A stretch of 64,000 bases of DNA from Planobispora rosea (GTDB lineage Bacteria > Actinomycetota > Actinomycetes > Streptosporangiales > Streptosporangiaceae): NCBI RefSeq assembly GCF_014648175.1, contig NZ_BMQP01000015.1:114364-178363 (forward strand), in the 5' to 3' direction. Shown here in pieces: positions 17,644 to 27,347 of the stretch. The position numbers and the translations under genes are program-made. The notes below the pieces were generated by a model that had not been told where the DNA came from, did not search any database, and was given only the letters and a program-made list of their open reading frames with translations. The stretch's first letter is position 1. The number at the start of each line of letters is the position of its first letter.

Positions 17644-20214
17644 ATGAGCACGGACTTCGCGGAGTGGCTGCGCGCCCGGAGCGACGAGCAGCTACGGGAG
17701 CTCGTCGCCCTGCGTCCCGAGCTCATCACTCCGGTCCCCGCCCACGTCGAGGGGCTGGCCGGGCGGGCGAGCAGCCCGTCGGCGATCGGCCGGGTGCTCG
17801 ACCGGCTCGACCGGTTCACCTTCGCGGTCGTGGAGACGATCGCCGTGCTGCCCTCGCCGATCGCCTGCGCGCCGCTCCGCGACCAGGTGGCCCGGGCGTT
17901 GCCGGAGGCACCGGGCGCAGCGGACACGGCGACGACGGACACGACGGCAGCGGCGACAGCGACCCCGATCACCGCGGCCTCGGTGTTCGAGGCCAGGTTC
18001 CGGGAGACGCTCGACCGGCTGCGGACCCTGGCGCTGGTCTACGGTCCCGACGAGGCCCTGGCCCCCGCGCCGGGCGTGCGGGAGGTGCTGGACGCCCCCG
18101 CGGGCCTGGGACCACCCGCGGCGGAGGTCTTCCGCCACCACCACCGGGAACGGCTGGCCGAGCTGATCGAGGACCTCGGCGGCACCGGCGACTCCAGGGA
18201 GGAGCTCGCCGCGCTGCTGGCCGACCGGGAGACCCTGACCCGGCTGCTGGGCGAGGTCTCGCCGCAGGCGCGTGCCGCCCTCGACGAGCTGGCCTGGGGT
18301 CCGGCCGGGGGCCGGGTGCCCAACGCGCGCCGGGAGGTCCGGCTGGCCGCCGCCCAGTCGCCGATCGAGCAGCTCCTGGCCCGCGCGCTGCTGGGCGCGA
18401 CCGGCGAGGAGTCCGTCGTCCTGCCCCGCGAGGTCGGACTGTTCCTGCGTGGCGGCCGGATCCACCGCGACCTGTCGCCGGTCCCGCCGCCGCTCGGCGG
18501 CGTCGAGCGGGACCGCGCGCGGGTCGACCTGACCGCGGCCGGTCAGGCGTTCGCGTTCACGCGCGCGGTGGAGGAGCTGTGCGAGCGGTGGAGCGCCGAC
18601 CCGCCCGGCGTCCTCCGCGGCGGCGGCCTGGCCGTACGCGACCTGAAGCGCGTCGCCGCCCTGCTCGACCTGCCCGAGTGGGTGGCCGGTCTGATCGTCG
18701 AGGTGGCGCACGCGGCGGGGCTGGTGGCGGCGGGCGGCGCGGTCGACGGCGAGTGGTTGCCGACCCCCGGTTACGACGCCTGGAAGGTGCGCACCACCGA
18801 GGACCGGTGGGTCGCGCTGGCCACCGCCTGGCTCACCATGGACCGGGTGCCGGGCATGATCGGCGAGCGGGACGAGCGCGACCGGCTGCGCAGCGCCCTC
18901 CACCCCGACCTGCGGCACCCGGCCGCGCCGGAGGTCCGCGTGACCACGCTGAACCTGCTGGCGGCGGCCGCGGAGACAGCCACAGCGGAGACAGCGGCTC
19001 ACGAAGCCCAGGAGACGCGCGCGGCCCGTGGCCGAGGGGCCCGGAAGACGGCCGGGGCGATCGTCCCGGCCGGAGCCGCCGGCGCGAGGACGACCGTCCC
19101 GGCCCCGACTCCGGAGGCGATCCGCGAGCGCCTGGCCTGGGAGCAGCCCCGCCGCCGCGGCGCCCACCGCGACCGGCTGATGGAGTTCACGCTGCGCGAG
19201 GCCGAGCAGATCGGGATCACCGGCCTCGGCGCCCTCTCCGGTCACGGACGCGCCCTGCTGCCCGCCGCACCGGGTGGCGAGGGCGGCAGCCGTACGGCCT
19301 CCGCGGCCGAACTGCTGGCGCCGCTGCTGCCCGAGCCGCTCGACCACGTGCTGCTCCAGGCCGACCTGACCGCCGTCGCCCCGGGTCCGCTCACCGGTGA
19401 GCTGAGCCGCTGGCTGGCGCTGGCCGCCGATGTCGAGTCCACCGGCGGCGCGACGGTCTACCGGTTCTGCGAGAGGTCGATCCGGCGGGCGCTGGACGCC
19501 GGGCAGGGCGCCGACGAGATGCTGGCCATGCTGGAGCGGCACTCGACGACCCCGGTCCCGCAGCCGCTCGGTTACCTGGTCGCCGACGTGGCCCGGCGCC
19601 ACGGCCGCATGCGGATCGGCACGGCCAGCGCCTACGTGCGCTGCGACGACCCGTCGGTGCTCGACGAGGTCATGGCCGACCGGCGGTCGGCCCCGCTCCG
19701 GCTGCGCCGCCTGGCCCCCACGGTGATCGCGTCCAAGACCTCCCGGGCCACCCTGGTCGACTCGCTGCGCGCGATGGGATACGCCCCGGTGGCCGAGTCC
19801 CTGGACGGCGACGTGATCATCACTCAGCTCGACGTCCGCAGGACCGAGGGCCCGCCGCAGCCGCGGGGCCCGGTGACGTTCACCGGCCCGGACGCCGACG
19901 TGATCGCGGCGGCGGTGCGCGCCGTACGCGCCGGAGACGCCGCCCACCAGGCCCGGCGCAGGCCGGTGGACGCACCCGCGGGCCAGGTGCCCCGTTCCCC
20001 GGCGAGCGCCACGATCACCGCTCTGCGCGAGGCCATCCGGCAGGGGTCCCAGGTCTGGATCGGCTACCTCGACTCCCAGGGCAACGCCACCAGCCGCATC
20101 CTCGAACCCGCCCGCATGGAGGGCGGCTACCTGACGGCCTACGACGAGACGCGGGCCGCGGTGCACCGCTTCGCCCTGCACCGCATCACCGGAGTCTCCG
20201 AGCTCCAGGCGTAG
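17644..20214 (+). CDS. helicase-associated protein (Helicase_C_3 plus WYL-like domain)
   Basis: An 856-residue cytosolic protein of the actinobacterial family usually encoded beside the XPB helicase. There are no ATPase motifs. The N-terminal half is helical; the XPB/Ssl2-like C-terminal domain (Helicase_C_3) spans roughly residues 575-720 (VLLQADLTAVAPG, AGQGADEMLAMLERHSTTPVP, HGRMRIGTASAYVRCDDPSVL). The last 65 residues resemble a WYL ligand-binding module (IGYLDSQGNATSRILEPARM, RFALHRITGV). I infer a partner or regulator of the XPB helicase encoded 2.6 kb downstream. ATG at 17644 fits the family N-terminus. Residues about 440-480 are an Ala/Thr/Glu-rich linker. Confidence 0.82.
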   Translation: MSTDFAEWLRARSDEQLRELVALRPELITPVPAHVEGLAGRASSPSAIGRVLDRLDRFTFAVVETIAVLPSPIACAPLRDQVARALPEAPGAADTATTDTTAAATATPITAASVFEARFRETLDRLRTLALVYGPDEALAPAPGVREVLDAPAGLGPPAAEVFRHHHRERLAELIEDLGGTGDSREELAALLADRETLTRLLGEVSPQARAALDELAWGPAGGRVPNARREVRLAAAQSPIEQLLARALLGATGEESVVLPREVGLFLRGGRIHRDLSPVPPPLGGVERDRARVDLTAAGQAFAFTRAVEELCERWSADPPGVLRGGGLAVRDLKRVAALLDLPEWVAGLIVEVAHAAGLVAAGGAVDGEWLPTPGYDAWKVRTTEDRWVALATAWLTMDRVPGMIGERDERDRLRSALHPDLRHPAAPEVRVTTLNLLAAAAETATAETAAHEAQETRAARGRGARKTAGAIVPAGAAGARTTVPAPTPEAIRERLAWEQPRRRGAHRDRLMEFTLREAEQIGITGLGALSGHGRALLPAAPGGEGGSRTASAAELLAPLLPEPLDHVLLQADLTAVAPGPLTGELSRWLALAADVESTGGATVYRFCERSIRRALDAGQGADEMLAMLERHSTTPVPQPLGYLVADVARRHGRMRIGTASAYVRCDDPSVLDEVMADRRSAPLRLRRLAPTVIASKTSRATLVDSLRAMGYAPVAESLDGDVIITQLDVRRTEGPPQPRGPVTFTGPDADVIAAAVRAVRAGDAAHQARRRPVDAPAGQVPRSPASATITALREAIRQGSQVWIGYLDSQGNATSRILEPARMEGGYLTAYDETRAAVHRFALHRITGVSELQA

Positions 20215-20222
20215 CCCCCGGC

Positions 20223-20297
20223 CTCGCGTCCCCGGCCCCCCCGCGTCCCCGATTCCCCGCGTCCCCGGTCCCCGGCTCCCGGTTCCCGCGCGCCGGA
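20223..20297. repeat. GC-rich CCCCGCGTCCCCG-type low-complexity tract
   Basis: Imperfect repeats of a roughly 10-14 base unit (CCGCGTCCCCG variants) fill the space between the helicase-associated gene and the acyl-CoA synthetase gene. No other element is seen in this gap. Confidence 0.6.
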
Positions 20298-20356
20298 CGG
20301 GGCCGGACCCGGTGGGCGGGGTTGACGGCGTGGCCGTACCGGATCACGTTGGCCTT

Positions 20357-21934
20357 ATGGGCGCTGAGCACACGCTGGGCCGGTTGGCGGAGGACTCCTG
20401 GAGCCGGTTCGGGGACTTCGACTCGCTGTACTACGAGGGAACCTGGCACCGGGCGCTGACGCTCGCCGAACGGGCGCGGCGGGCAGCGGGCGGTTTCAGC
20501 GCGTTCGGCGTCGAACCGGGCGACCGGGTGATCGTCATGATGGCCACCTGCCCGGAGGTGCCGATCGTCTACCAGGCGCTCTGGGCGGCCGGGGCCGTGG
20601 TCACACCGGTGGTGTTCCTGGTCGGGGCGGGGGAGCTGCGGCACATCCTCGCCGACAGCGGCGCCGCGGCGGTGGTCACCTCCCCCGAGCTGCTGGAGAC
20701 CGTACGGGCCGCCTCCGAGCGGACCCCGGTGATCGTGGTGGGCGACGCCCCGCCGGGTACGACGCCGTTCTCCGAGATAGAGGCGGCGACGGAGCGGGGA
20801 GCGGTGGCCCGGGACTCCGCCGACCTCGCCGCGCTCATGTACACCGGCGGCACCACCGGCCGGGCCAAGGGCGTCATGCTCACCCACGGCGGTCTCTGGC
20901 ACGTCTCGAAGGCCGCCTGGGAGATGTCCCACCTTCCCGGGGTCGACCGGGCGATCGTGCCGGTCCCGCTCTCCCACGCCTACGGGCTGATCATCACGAT
21001 CGCGGGCATGCACGCCGTCGAACCGCCCCAGGCCGTGCTCATGCGCTGGTTCGACCCCAAGGCGTTCCTGAGCCTGGCCACCGGGCAGCGCGTGCAGTAC
21101 GGCGCGGTGGTCCCGGCGATGTTGCAGATGTTGCTGGCCGAGCCGCTGGAGGAGTTCGACCTGTCGGAGCTGCGCTACCTGACCTGCGGGGCGGCGCCCC
21201 TGGGCCGGGAGGTGCTGGAGGAGTTCGAGCGGCGGGTGCCGGGCACGCAGATCCTGGAGGGGTACGGCCTGACCGAGACCAGCGCGGTCACCACCTTCAA
21301 CCCGCCGGGCAGGCGCAAGGTCGGCAGCGTCGGCCTGCCGCTCCCGGGTTACACGATCACGATCCGCGACGACGACGGCGAGGAGCTGGAGATCGGTGAC
21401 GTGGGGGAGATCTGCGTCCGCGGCGAGGCCCTGATGACGGGGTACTGGACCGGCGACCCCGCAGCGGCCGCCCCGGACACGGCGCCCACCCCGTCCACGA
21501 CGGCGCTGGTGGGCGGCGAGCTCTACACCGGTGACATCGGCTGCCTGGACGACGACGGATACCTGCACGTCGTGGACCGGAAGAAGGACCTGATCATCCG
21601 GGGCGGGTTCAACGTCTTCCCCCGCGACGTCGAGGACGCCCTGAACGAGCACCCGGATGTGGTGATGTCCGGCGTGGTCGGCCGCCCCGACCCGATCCAC
21701 GGTGAGGAGGTCGTGGCCTTCGTCCAGCTCCACCCGGGGGCCACGGTCACGGCCGAGGAGCTCATCGAGTGGGCCCGGGCCCGGGTCGGCCGGGTGAAGT
21801 ACCCCAGGGAGCTGCACTTCACCGACTCGATCCCGGTCACCAGCGTCCTCAAGCTCGACCGCAAGGCCCTGCGCACCCGCCTGACCGAACGCCGCGACCT
21901 CGGCGACCCCGGGACCGGTCCATCCCTGCCGTGA
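20357..21934 (+). CDS. class I adenylate-forming acyl-CoA synthetase (fatty acid-CoA ligase type)
   Basis: A 525-residue ANL-superfamily enzyme that activates a carboxylic acid as acyl-AMP and transfers it to CoA. The AMP-binding loop is MYTGGTTGRAKGV, followed by EGYGLTETSAV, TGDIGCLDDDGY, the hinge region DRKKDLIIRGGFNVFPRDVE, and the catalytic lysine region SVLKLDRKALR. Length and motifs match medium/long-chain acyl-CoA ligases; the substrate is not predictable. A low-complexity stretch (AAAAPDTAPTPSTTALV) lies before the hinge. Start ATG at 20357 is chosen from family alignment; no clear ribosome binding site precedes it and a GTG 24 bases upstream is possible. Lies between two DNA repair-type genes with which it shares no obvious function. 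Confidence 0.87.
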   Translation: MGAEHTLGRLAEDSWSRFGDFDSLYYEGTWHRALTLAERARRAAGGFSAFGVEPGDRVIVMMATCPEVPIVYQALWAAGAVVTPVVFLVGAGELRHILADSGAAAVVTSPELLETVRAASERTPVIVVGDAPPGTTPFSEIEAATERGAVARDSADLAALMYTGGTTGRAKGVMLTHGGLWHVSKAAWEMSHLPGVDRAIVPVPLSHAYGLIITIAGMHAVEPPQAVLMRWFDPKAFLSLATGQRVQYGAVVPAMLQMLLAEPLEEFDLSELRYLTCGAAPLGREVLEEFERRVPGTQILEGYGLTETSAVTTFNPPGRRKVGSVGLPLPGYTITIRDDDGEELEIGDVGEICVRGEALMTGYWTGDPAAAAPDTAPTPSTTALVGGELYTGDIGCLDDDGYLHVVDRKKDLIIRGGFNVFPRDVEDALNEHPDVVMSGVVGRPDPIHGEEVVAFVQLHPGATVTAEELIEWARARVGRVKYPRELHFTDSIPVTSVLKLDRKALRTRLTERRDLGDPGTGPSLP

Positions 21935-21980
21935 TATCTGTTATGTGCACGCTTCCACACGGGCGAGACGAGATTTTCCA

Positions 21981-22565
21981 GTGAGCAGTGGCACCCCCGA
22001 AGGCCCCAGCACGAACCCGGGCGACTGGAAGAGCCCTTACAGCACCGGTCCCGGGCAGACCTCCGGATACGGCGGGCAGCAGCCCTCCGGCTACGGGCAG
22101 CCGGGTCACGGTCAGCCCGCGACGGGCTACGACCGGCCCTCGACGGGTTACGGCGAGTCCCCGGCCGGCTATGGACAGGCCGAGTACGGCAGGCCCTCCC
22201 CCGCCGCCTACGGAGGTTACGGCCCGTCCCACGACGCCTACGGTCAGGCGGGTTACGGGCAGGGCGGCTACGGCCGGGGATACGGTTACGGGTCGCCGGA
22301 CTACCACAACGTCGACGGGGTCAGGACCCACGGGATCGTCGCGCTGATCGTCAGCCTCGTCCTGGCGCTGAGCTGTTTCCTCAGCCTCGGCGGCGTCGCC
22401 GGGGCGATCCTGTCGGGCGTCGCGCTCAGCAAGGTCGACCATGAGACCGCGCGGGCCAGGGACCTGCTCAAATGGACCTGGATCAGCATCGGCGCCAACG
22501 TGGTGCTGCTCGTCCTGGGCGCCGCCGTCTTCATCGCGGCGGGCGTCAACGACGCCTTCCGCTGA
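21981..22565 (+). CDS. DUF4190-like membrane protein with Gly/Tyr-rich N-terminus
   Basis: A 194-residue protein. Residues 1-105 are a disordered Gly/Tyr/Gln/Pro-rich region with repeated SGYGQ and TGYG-type units. Two membrane helices follow (IVALIVSLVLALSCFLSLGGVAGAIL and ANVVLLVLGAAVFIAAG), joined by the loop LSKVDHETARARDLLKW that is characteristic of DUF4190. Function unknown; such proteins are common in actinomycetes. GTG at 21981 gives the usual SSGTPEGP-type opening; the ribosome binding site is weak. Confidence 0.75.
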   Translation: MSSGTPEGPSTNPGDWKSPYSTGPGQTSGYGGQQPSGYGQPGHGQPATGYDRPSTGYGESPAGYGQAEYGRPSPAAYGGYGPSHDAYGQAGYGQGGYGRGYGYGSPDYHNVDGVRTHGIVALIVSLVLALSCFLSLGGVAGAILSGVALSKVDHETARARDLLKWTWISIGANVVLLVLGAAVFIAAGVNDAFR

Positions 22566-22785
22566 AGGACGCCCGGTGCGGCCTCTCGCCCGTCCGGCCG
22601 CCCGGGCGGCGGGGATCCGCGGGCCGCTTCCATGAACCGCCCGGATCGGGGACTGTCCGGCCGCGTTCTCTTGTTGGATATGCGGTAGCCGTACCTCGGG
22701 TGTGCCCGGCGACCCTCCCCGCACGGCGGGCCGGTCGCTCGGACGCCCCGCGAGGATCCACCAGACACGCCCGAGGGGAGATTCA

Positions 22786-24432
22786 GTGGCCGACGGCCCG
22801 TTGATCGTGCAGTCCGACAAGACCCTGCTGCTTGAGGTCGACCACGAGCAGGCCGACGCCTGCCGCAAGGCGATCGCGCCGTTCGCCGAGCTGGAGCGCG
22901 CGCCCGAGCACGTGCACACCTACCGGATCACCCCGCTGGCGCTGTGGAACGCGCGTGCCGCCGGGCACGACGCGGAGCAGGTGATCGACGCGCTGATCGG
23001 CTTCAGCCGCTACCCGGTCCCGCACGCGCTGCTGGTGGACATCGCCGAGACCATGGCGCGGTACGGCAGACTCCGGCTGGAGAAGCACCCCCTGCACGGG
23101 CTGGTGCTGACCAGCACCGACCGGGCCGTGCTGGAGGAGGTGCTGCGCTCGAAGAAGGTCCAGCCCATGCTGGGCGAGCGGCTGGGCGACGACGGGGTGG
23201 CGGTGCACCCGAGCGAGCGCGGCAACATCAAGCAGCTCCTGCTCAAGCTGGGCTGGCCCGCCGAGGACCTCGCCGGCTACGTCGACGGCGAGCACCATCC
23301 GATCACCCTGGCCGAGGACGGCTGGGAGCTCCGGTCCTACCAGCGTGAGGCCGCCGAGGCGTTCTGGCACGGCGGCTCGGGCGTGGTCGTGCTCCCCTGC
23401 GGGGCGGGCAAGACCATCGTGGGCGCGGCGGCGATGGCGCACGCCCGCGCCACCACGCTGATCCTGGTGACGAACACGGTCTCGGCCCACCAGTGGAAGC
23501 AGGAGCTGCTCCGGCGGACCTCCCTGACCGAGGACGAGATCGGCGAGTACACCGGGAGCAAGAAGGAGATCCGGCCGGTCACCATCGCCACCTACCAGGT
23601 GATGACGACCCGGCGGCAGGGCGTCTACAAGCACCTGGAGCTGTTCGACGCGCGCGACTGGGGACTGATCATCTACGACGAGGTGCACCTGCTGCCTGCG
23701 CCGATCTTCCGGATGACCGCCGACCTGCAGGCCCGGCGGCGGGTCGGGCTGACCGCGACGCTGGTGCGTGAGGACGGCCGGGAGGGCGACGTCTTCTCCC
23801 TGATCGGTCCCAAGCGTTACGACGCGCCGTGGAAGGAGATGGAGAACCAGGGCTGGATCGCCCCGGCCGACTGCGTCGAGGTGCGGGTGACGCTCGGCGA
23901 CGAGGAGCGGCTCGCCTACGCGATGGCCGAGGCCGAGGAGCGCTACCGGTTCTGCGCGACCACGCCCTCCAAGACCCGCGTCACCGAGGCTCTGGTCAGG
24001 CGGCACCCGGACGAGCAGGTGCTGATCATCGGCCAGTACATCGACCAGCTCGACGAACTGGGCGAGCATCTGGACGCACCGGTGATCAAGGGGGAGACCA
24101 AGGTCAAGGAGCGCGAGCGGCTGTTCCAGGCCTTCCGCGACAAGGAGATCCGGGTCCTGGTCGTCTCGAAGGTCGCCAACTTCTCCATCGACCTGCCGGA
24201 GGCGTCGGTGGCCATCCAGGTGTCGGGCACCTTCGGGTCCCGGCAGGAGGAGGCCCAGCGGCTCGGCCGGGTGCTGCGTCCCAAGTCCGGCGGGGGCGGG
24301 GCACGGTTCTACTCCGTGGTGAGCAGGGACACCGTGGACCAGGAGTTCGCCGCCCACCGGCAGCGGTTCCTGGCCGAGCAGGGCTACGCCTACCAGATCA
24401 TCGACGCGGACGACGTGCTCGCCGGCGACTGA
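22786..24432 (+). CDS. DNA repair helicase XPB
   Basis: A 548-residue superfamily 2 helicase related to archaeal and eukaryotic XPB. An N-terminal DNA-damage-recognition-like region (residues 1-165) precedes the Q-like RSYQREAAEAF. Motif I is LPCGAGKTIVG, motif II IIYDEVHLLPAP (DEVH), motif III GLTATL, a RED-type motif VREDGREGD, then motifs IV-VI (VLIIGQYIDQLDEL, VSKVANFSIDLPEA, QEEAQRLGRVLRP). It unwinds 3'-5' with ATP and is thought to act in DNA repair. GTG at 22786 follows GAGGGGAG. It is separated from its likely partner, the Helicase_C_3 protein, by an acyl-CoA synthetase and a DUF4190 gene. Confidence 0.92.
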   Translation: MADGPLIVQSDKTLLLEVDHEQADACRKAIAPFAELERAPEHVHTYRITPLALWNARAAGHDAEQVIDALIGFSRYPVPHALLVDIAETMARYGRLRLEKHPLHGLVLTSTDRAVLEEVLRSKKVQPMLGERLGDDGVAVHPSERGNIKQLLLKLGWPAEDLAGYVDGEHHPITLAEDGWELRSYQREAAEAFWHGGSGVVVLPCGAGKTIVGAAAMAHARATTLILVTNTVSAHQWKQELLRRTSLTEDEIGEYTGSKKEIRPVTIATYQVMTTRRQGVYKHLELFDARDWGLIIYDEVHLLPAPIFRMTADLQARRRVGLTATLVREDGREGDVFSLIGPKRYDAPWKEMENQGWIAPADCVEVRVTLGDEERLAYAMAEAEERYRFCATTPSKTRVTEALVRRHPDEQVLIIGQYIDQLDELGEHLDAPVIKGETKVKERERLFQAFRDKEIRVLVVSKVANFSIDLPEASVAIQVSGTFGSRQEEAQRLGRVLRPKSGGGGARFYSVVSRDTVDQEFAAHRQRFLAEQGYAYQIIDADDVLAGD

Positions 24433-24487
24433 CCCGGGCCGCGGTGCCCGCCGGGGACCGGCCCGGGCCTCGGCGGGAACGCGGACG

Positions 24488-24531
24488 GCGGTCGGGGCGG
24501 GAAGGCGGACGACGTGCCCGCCGCCGACCGC
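24488..24531 (+). terminator. hairpin terminator after XPB gene
   Basis: A 14-bp stem (24488-24501 with 24517-24531) with a single bulged base at 24523 and a 15-base loop. The remaining sequence to 24728 holds a TATGAT hexamer at 24652 but no gene that I can support. Confidence 0.65.
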
Positions 24532-24728
24532 AGTCGTCTGGCGAACACGTCGTCACGTGGTCGTCACTTCAGTCAGATCCACGAGAGACCGCGGGTCTTC
24601 GACAAAGCAACCACCCCCTCGCTAGGTCACGATGACCAGTGGCGGCATACCCTATGATCTGAGTAATTCACCAGGTTTGCCCACCTTTTTCGGGCTTCCA
24701 TGAAGAATGACCGAGAGTTACCCATCAG

Positions 24729-25037
24729 CTACCGGGCGATCAGCCCGCCGACGAACAACGTCCCCTCGGCGGCCACCCACGCGATCACGGCGGCACCGGT
24801 CAGGGCCGTGAAACGCCCCTCATCTCCGCGGGCCTGCGGGGACAACCAGGCCACCGCCGTACAGCAGGCCGCGACCAGCGCGAAGAGGCCGGACAGCATG
24901 GCGACGCCGACCATCCGCTCGGCGCATTCCAGGTCCGAGCAGAACGCCTTCGTCCCCCAGCCCGCGAAGACCGACAACCCCCACAGCAGGCCGAGGAGGA
25001 TATCGGCCACGGTCGGTATCACGAAGGAGAACCGCAC
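24729..25037 (-). CDS. small hypothetical membrane protein
   Basis: A 102-residue protein with three predicted hydrophobic helices (ADILLGLLWGLSVFAGW, VGVAMLSGLFALVAACCTAVAWL, ALTGAAVIAWVAAEGTLFVGGLI). A short loop carries CSDLECAERM. Not recognised. GTG at 25037 is the longest reading; GTG at 25022 is also possible and neither has a good ribosome binding site. Divergent from the HelR-type ATPase gene. Confidence 0.55.
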   Translation of the reverse strand: MRFSFVIPTVADILLGLLWGLSVFAGWGTKAFCSDLECAERMVGVAMLSGLFALVAACCTAVAWLSPQARGDEGRFTALTGAAVIAWVAAEGTLFVGGLIAR

Positions 25038-25171
25038 GGTCGTCGGAATACCCGCGGCAACGATGACCCACGCGGGCGTTAATCCTTTTGAGAGCGGTGC
25101 GGGGCGTCAGTAAGCTGGTCGATTCGCTGCCTGACGACCACCTCCGTTTACCGAATGGGAGGCACTCTCGC

Positions 25172-27277
25172 ATGCCCGCACATCAGCTGGCCCCGAACAT
25201 AACCACCGGCACATCTCCCGCCGACACCTCTCCCACCGGCACATCTCCCGCCGACACCTCTCCCACCGGCACATCTCCCGCCGACGCCGAAGACCCCGCG
25301 GCCGCGACCCTCGCCGCCGAACGCGAGCACCTGGCCGTCTCCCGGGCCGCGCTGCGCGCGATGCGCGAGCACGCCCAGTCCCTGTCCGCCGACGCCGCCG
25401 GCGACTGGGTCTCCCAGCAGATCCTCCAGGCGCTGCTGGACCAGCGGGTGGCGGCGCTCGCCGACCACGCCGGCACGCCGCTTTTCTTCGGCCGCCTCGA
25501 CCGGTCGGCCGACGACGACCTGCCCGGCACCATCTACGTCGGGCGCAGGCACGTCCACGACGACCGGAGCCGGCCCCTGGTCATCGACTGGCGCGCGCCC
25601 GTCTCCCGCGCGTTCTACCAGGCCAGCCCTTCCGACCCGATGGGCGTCTCACGCCGCCGCCGGTTCGGTTACCACGGCGGTGACCTGACCGCCTTCGAGG
25701 ACGAGCAGCTCGACCAGGGCCAGACGCTCCAGCAGTCGAAGATCCTCACCGAGGAGATCGAGCGGCCCCGCTCCGGTCCGATGCGCGACATCGTCGCGAC
25801 TATCCAGCCCGACCAGGACGAGATCGTCCGCTCCGAGCTGGGCCGCACGGTGTGCGTGCAGGGCGCCCCCGGCACCGGGAAGACCGCCGTCGGCCTGCAC
25901 CGGGCCGCCTATCTGCTCTTCACCCACCGGGAGAAGCTCGCCCGCTCCGGCGTCATGATCGTCGGCCCCAACCGGGCCTTCCTGTCCTACATCTCCTCGG
26001 TGCTCCCCGCACTGGGCGAGATCAAGGTCGACCAGACCACGGTCGCGGGCATCCTCGGCGACCACTCCGCGCCCGAGGACCCCGCCGTCTCCGCGCTCAA
26101 GGGCGACGCGAAGATCGTCCCGGTGCTGGAACGCGCTCTGTGGGCGCACATCGTCAAGCCGGCCGAGGGCCTGCTGTTCACCAAGGGGTCCAACCGCTAC
26201 CGGGTCGCCGACTACGAGGTCCGCGAGATCGTGGCCTCCCTGCGCGGCACCACCCGGTACGGCCCCGGCCGCGCGGCCCTCGCCCAGCGCCTGGCGCACC
26301 AGGTGCTCGTCCGGATGGAGCAGCGCGGCGAGTCCCCCGACGACCGGGTCCAGGACGCGGTCGCCCGCTCCAAGCCGGTCAAGCAGCTGGTGGACCAGGT
26401 CTGGCCCAAGCTCACCCCGGCGCAGGTGCTGTACCGGCTCTTCAGCGACGCCGCGTTCCTCGCCGCGGCGGCGAAGAACGACCTCACCGCCGACGAGCAG
26501 GCCGCCCTGCTCTGGGACAGGCCCGCCAAGTCGTTCCGCTCGGCGAAGTGGTCGGCGGCCGACTGCGCGCTGATGGACGAGCTCGCCGACATGATCGAGC
26601 GCACCCCGTCCCTCGGCCACCTGGTCGTGGACGAGGCCCAGGACCTGTCGGCCATGCAGCTGCGCGCCCTGGGACGGCGCTGCCGCACCGGCTCGGCGAC
26701 CGTCCTGGGCGACATCGCCCAGGGCACCACCCCCTGGTCGGCCCGGTCCTGGACCGACGTCCTCGGCCACCTGGGCTTCGCCGACGGCGCGGTCACCGAG
26801 CTGGTGCTCGGCTTCCGCGTGCCCCGCGAAGTCCTCGACTACGCCGCCCGGCTGCTCCCCTCCGTCGCCCCCGGCCTGGCCGCACCCCGCTCCCTCCGTC
26901 CCGGCGCGGGCTCGTTGTCCGTACGGCCCGCTCCCGACCTGGCCTCGTCCCTGGCCGAGGCCGCCGGGCAGGCGCTGGCCCGGGAGGGTTCGATCGGCGT
27001 CATCGTCCCGGACGCCTCGGTCACGGCCGTCTCCGGGATGTTGTCCCACCTCGACCACGGCGTGCTGGCCCCCGACTCGACCGAGGACCACCGGCTCCTG
27101 ATCGTGCCGGCCACCCTGGCCAAGGGTCTGGAGTACGACCACGTCATCGTGGTCGAACCGGCCGACATCGTGGCGGCCGAACCGCGTGGCCTGGCCCGGC
27201 TGTACGTGGTGCTCACCCGCGCGGTCACGTCCCTGACGGTGCTGCACGCGAAGGATCTCCCGGCCGAGCTGACCTGA
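25172..27277 (+). CDS. helR: HelD/HelR-type RNA polymerase recycling ATPase (UvrD-like helicase)
   Basis: A 701-residue superfamily 1 ATPase of the actinobacterial HelD class, which pulls stalled RNA polymerase off DNA and, in the HelR subgroup, can displace rifamycins. The N-terminal coiled-coil arm (residues about 50-100) precedes DWRAPVSRAFY, a HelD hallmark. Walker A is QGAPGTGKTAVGLHRAAYL (about residue 230), motif II HLVVDEAQDLSAMQ (about 486), then TVLGDIAQGT and the C-terminal TLAKGLEYDHVIVVEP and ARLYVVLTRA. ATG at 25172 is set by GGGAGG. Residues 12-42 are TSPADTSPTG repeats. I found no rifamycin-associated element in the leader, so drug response is not shown. The symbol rests on family similarity. 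Confidence 0.82.
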   Translation: MPAHQLAPNITTGTSPADTSPTGTSPADTSPTGTSPADAEDPAAATLAAEREHLAVSRAALRAMREHAQSLSADAAGDWVSQQILQALLDQRVAALADHAGTPLFFGRLDRSADDDLPGTIYVGRRHVHDDRSRPLVIDWRAPVSRAFYQASPSDPMGVSRRRRFGYHGGDLTAFEDEQLDQGQTLQQSKILTEEIERPRSGPMRDIVATIQPDQDEIVRSELGRTVCVQGAPGTGKTAVGLHRAAYLLFTHREKLARSGVMIVGPNRAFLSYISSVLPALGEIKVDQTTVAGILGDHSAPEDPAVSALKGDAKIVPVLERALWAHIVKPAEGLLFTKGSNRYRVADYEVREIVASLRGTTRYGPGRAALAQRLAHQVLVRMEQRGESPDDRVQDAVARSKPVKQLVDQVWPKLTPAQVLYRLFSDAAFLAAAAKNDLTADEQAALLWDRPAKSFRSAKWSAADCALMDELADMIERTPSLGHLVVDEAQDLSAMQLRALGRRCRTGSATVLGDIAQGTTPWSARSWTDVLGHLGFADGAVTELVLGFRVPREVLDYAARLLPSVAPGLAAPRSLRPGAGSLSVRPAPDLASSLAEAAGQALAREGSIGVIVPDASVTAVSGMLSHLDHGVLAPDSTEDHRLLIVPATLAKGLEYDHVIVVEPADIVAAEPRGLARLYVVLTRAVTSLTVLHAKDLPAELT
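25211..25286 (+). repeat. 30-bp in-frame tandem repeat
   Basis: Two exact 30-base copies (25211-25240, 25241-25270) and half of a third encode TSPADTSPTG near the N-terminus of the HelD-type ATPase. Confidence 0.9.
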
Positions 27278-27347
27278 CCTGCGGCGGGAAACGTCCTGCT
27301 CCCCGAAGCCGTCCTCATCGCCGGGGACGGAGGGGAGAAGAAGAAAG

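Noticed and set aside
17692..20181. 829-residue antisense reading opposite the helicase-associated gene
   Set aside because: No recognisable domain and Arg/Gly/His-rich composition; the sense strand matches a known family.
24640..24695. Small RNA with TATGAT -10 and a short U-tailed hairpin
   Set aside because: The stem is only about five base pairs and no -35 box is convincing.
25038..25171. Rifamycin-associated element upstream of helR
   Set aside because: No long inverted repeat of the expected type is present, so drug-inducible control is not claimed.
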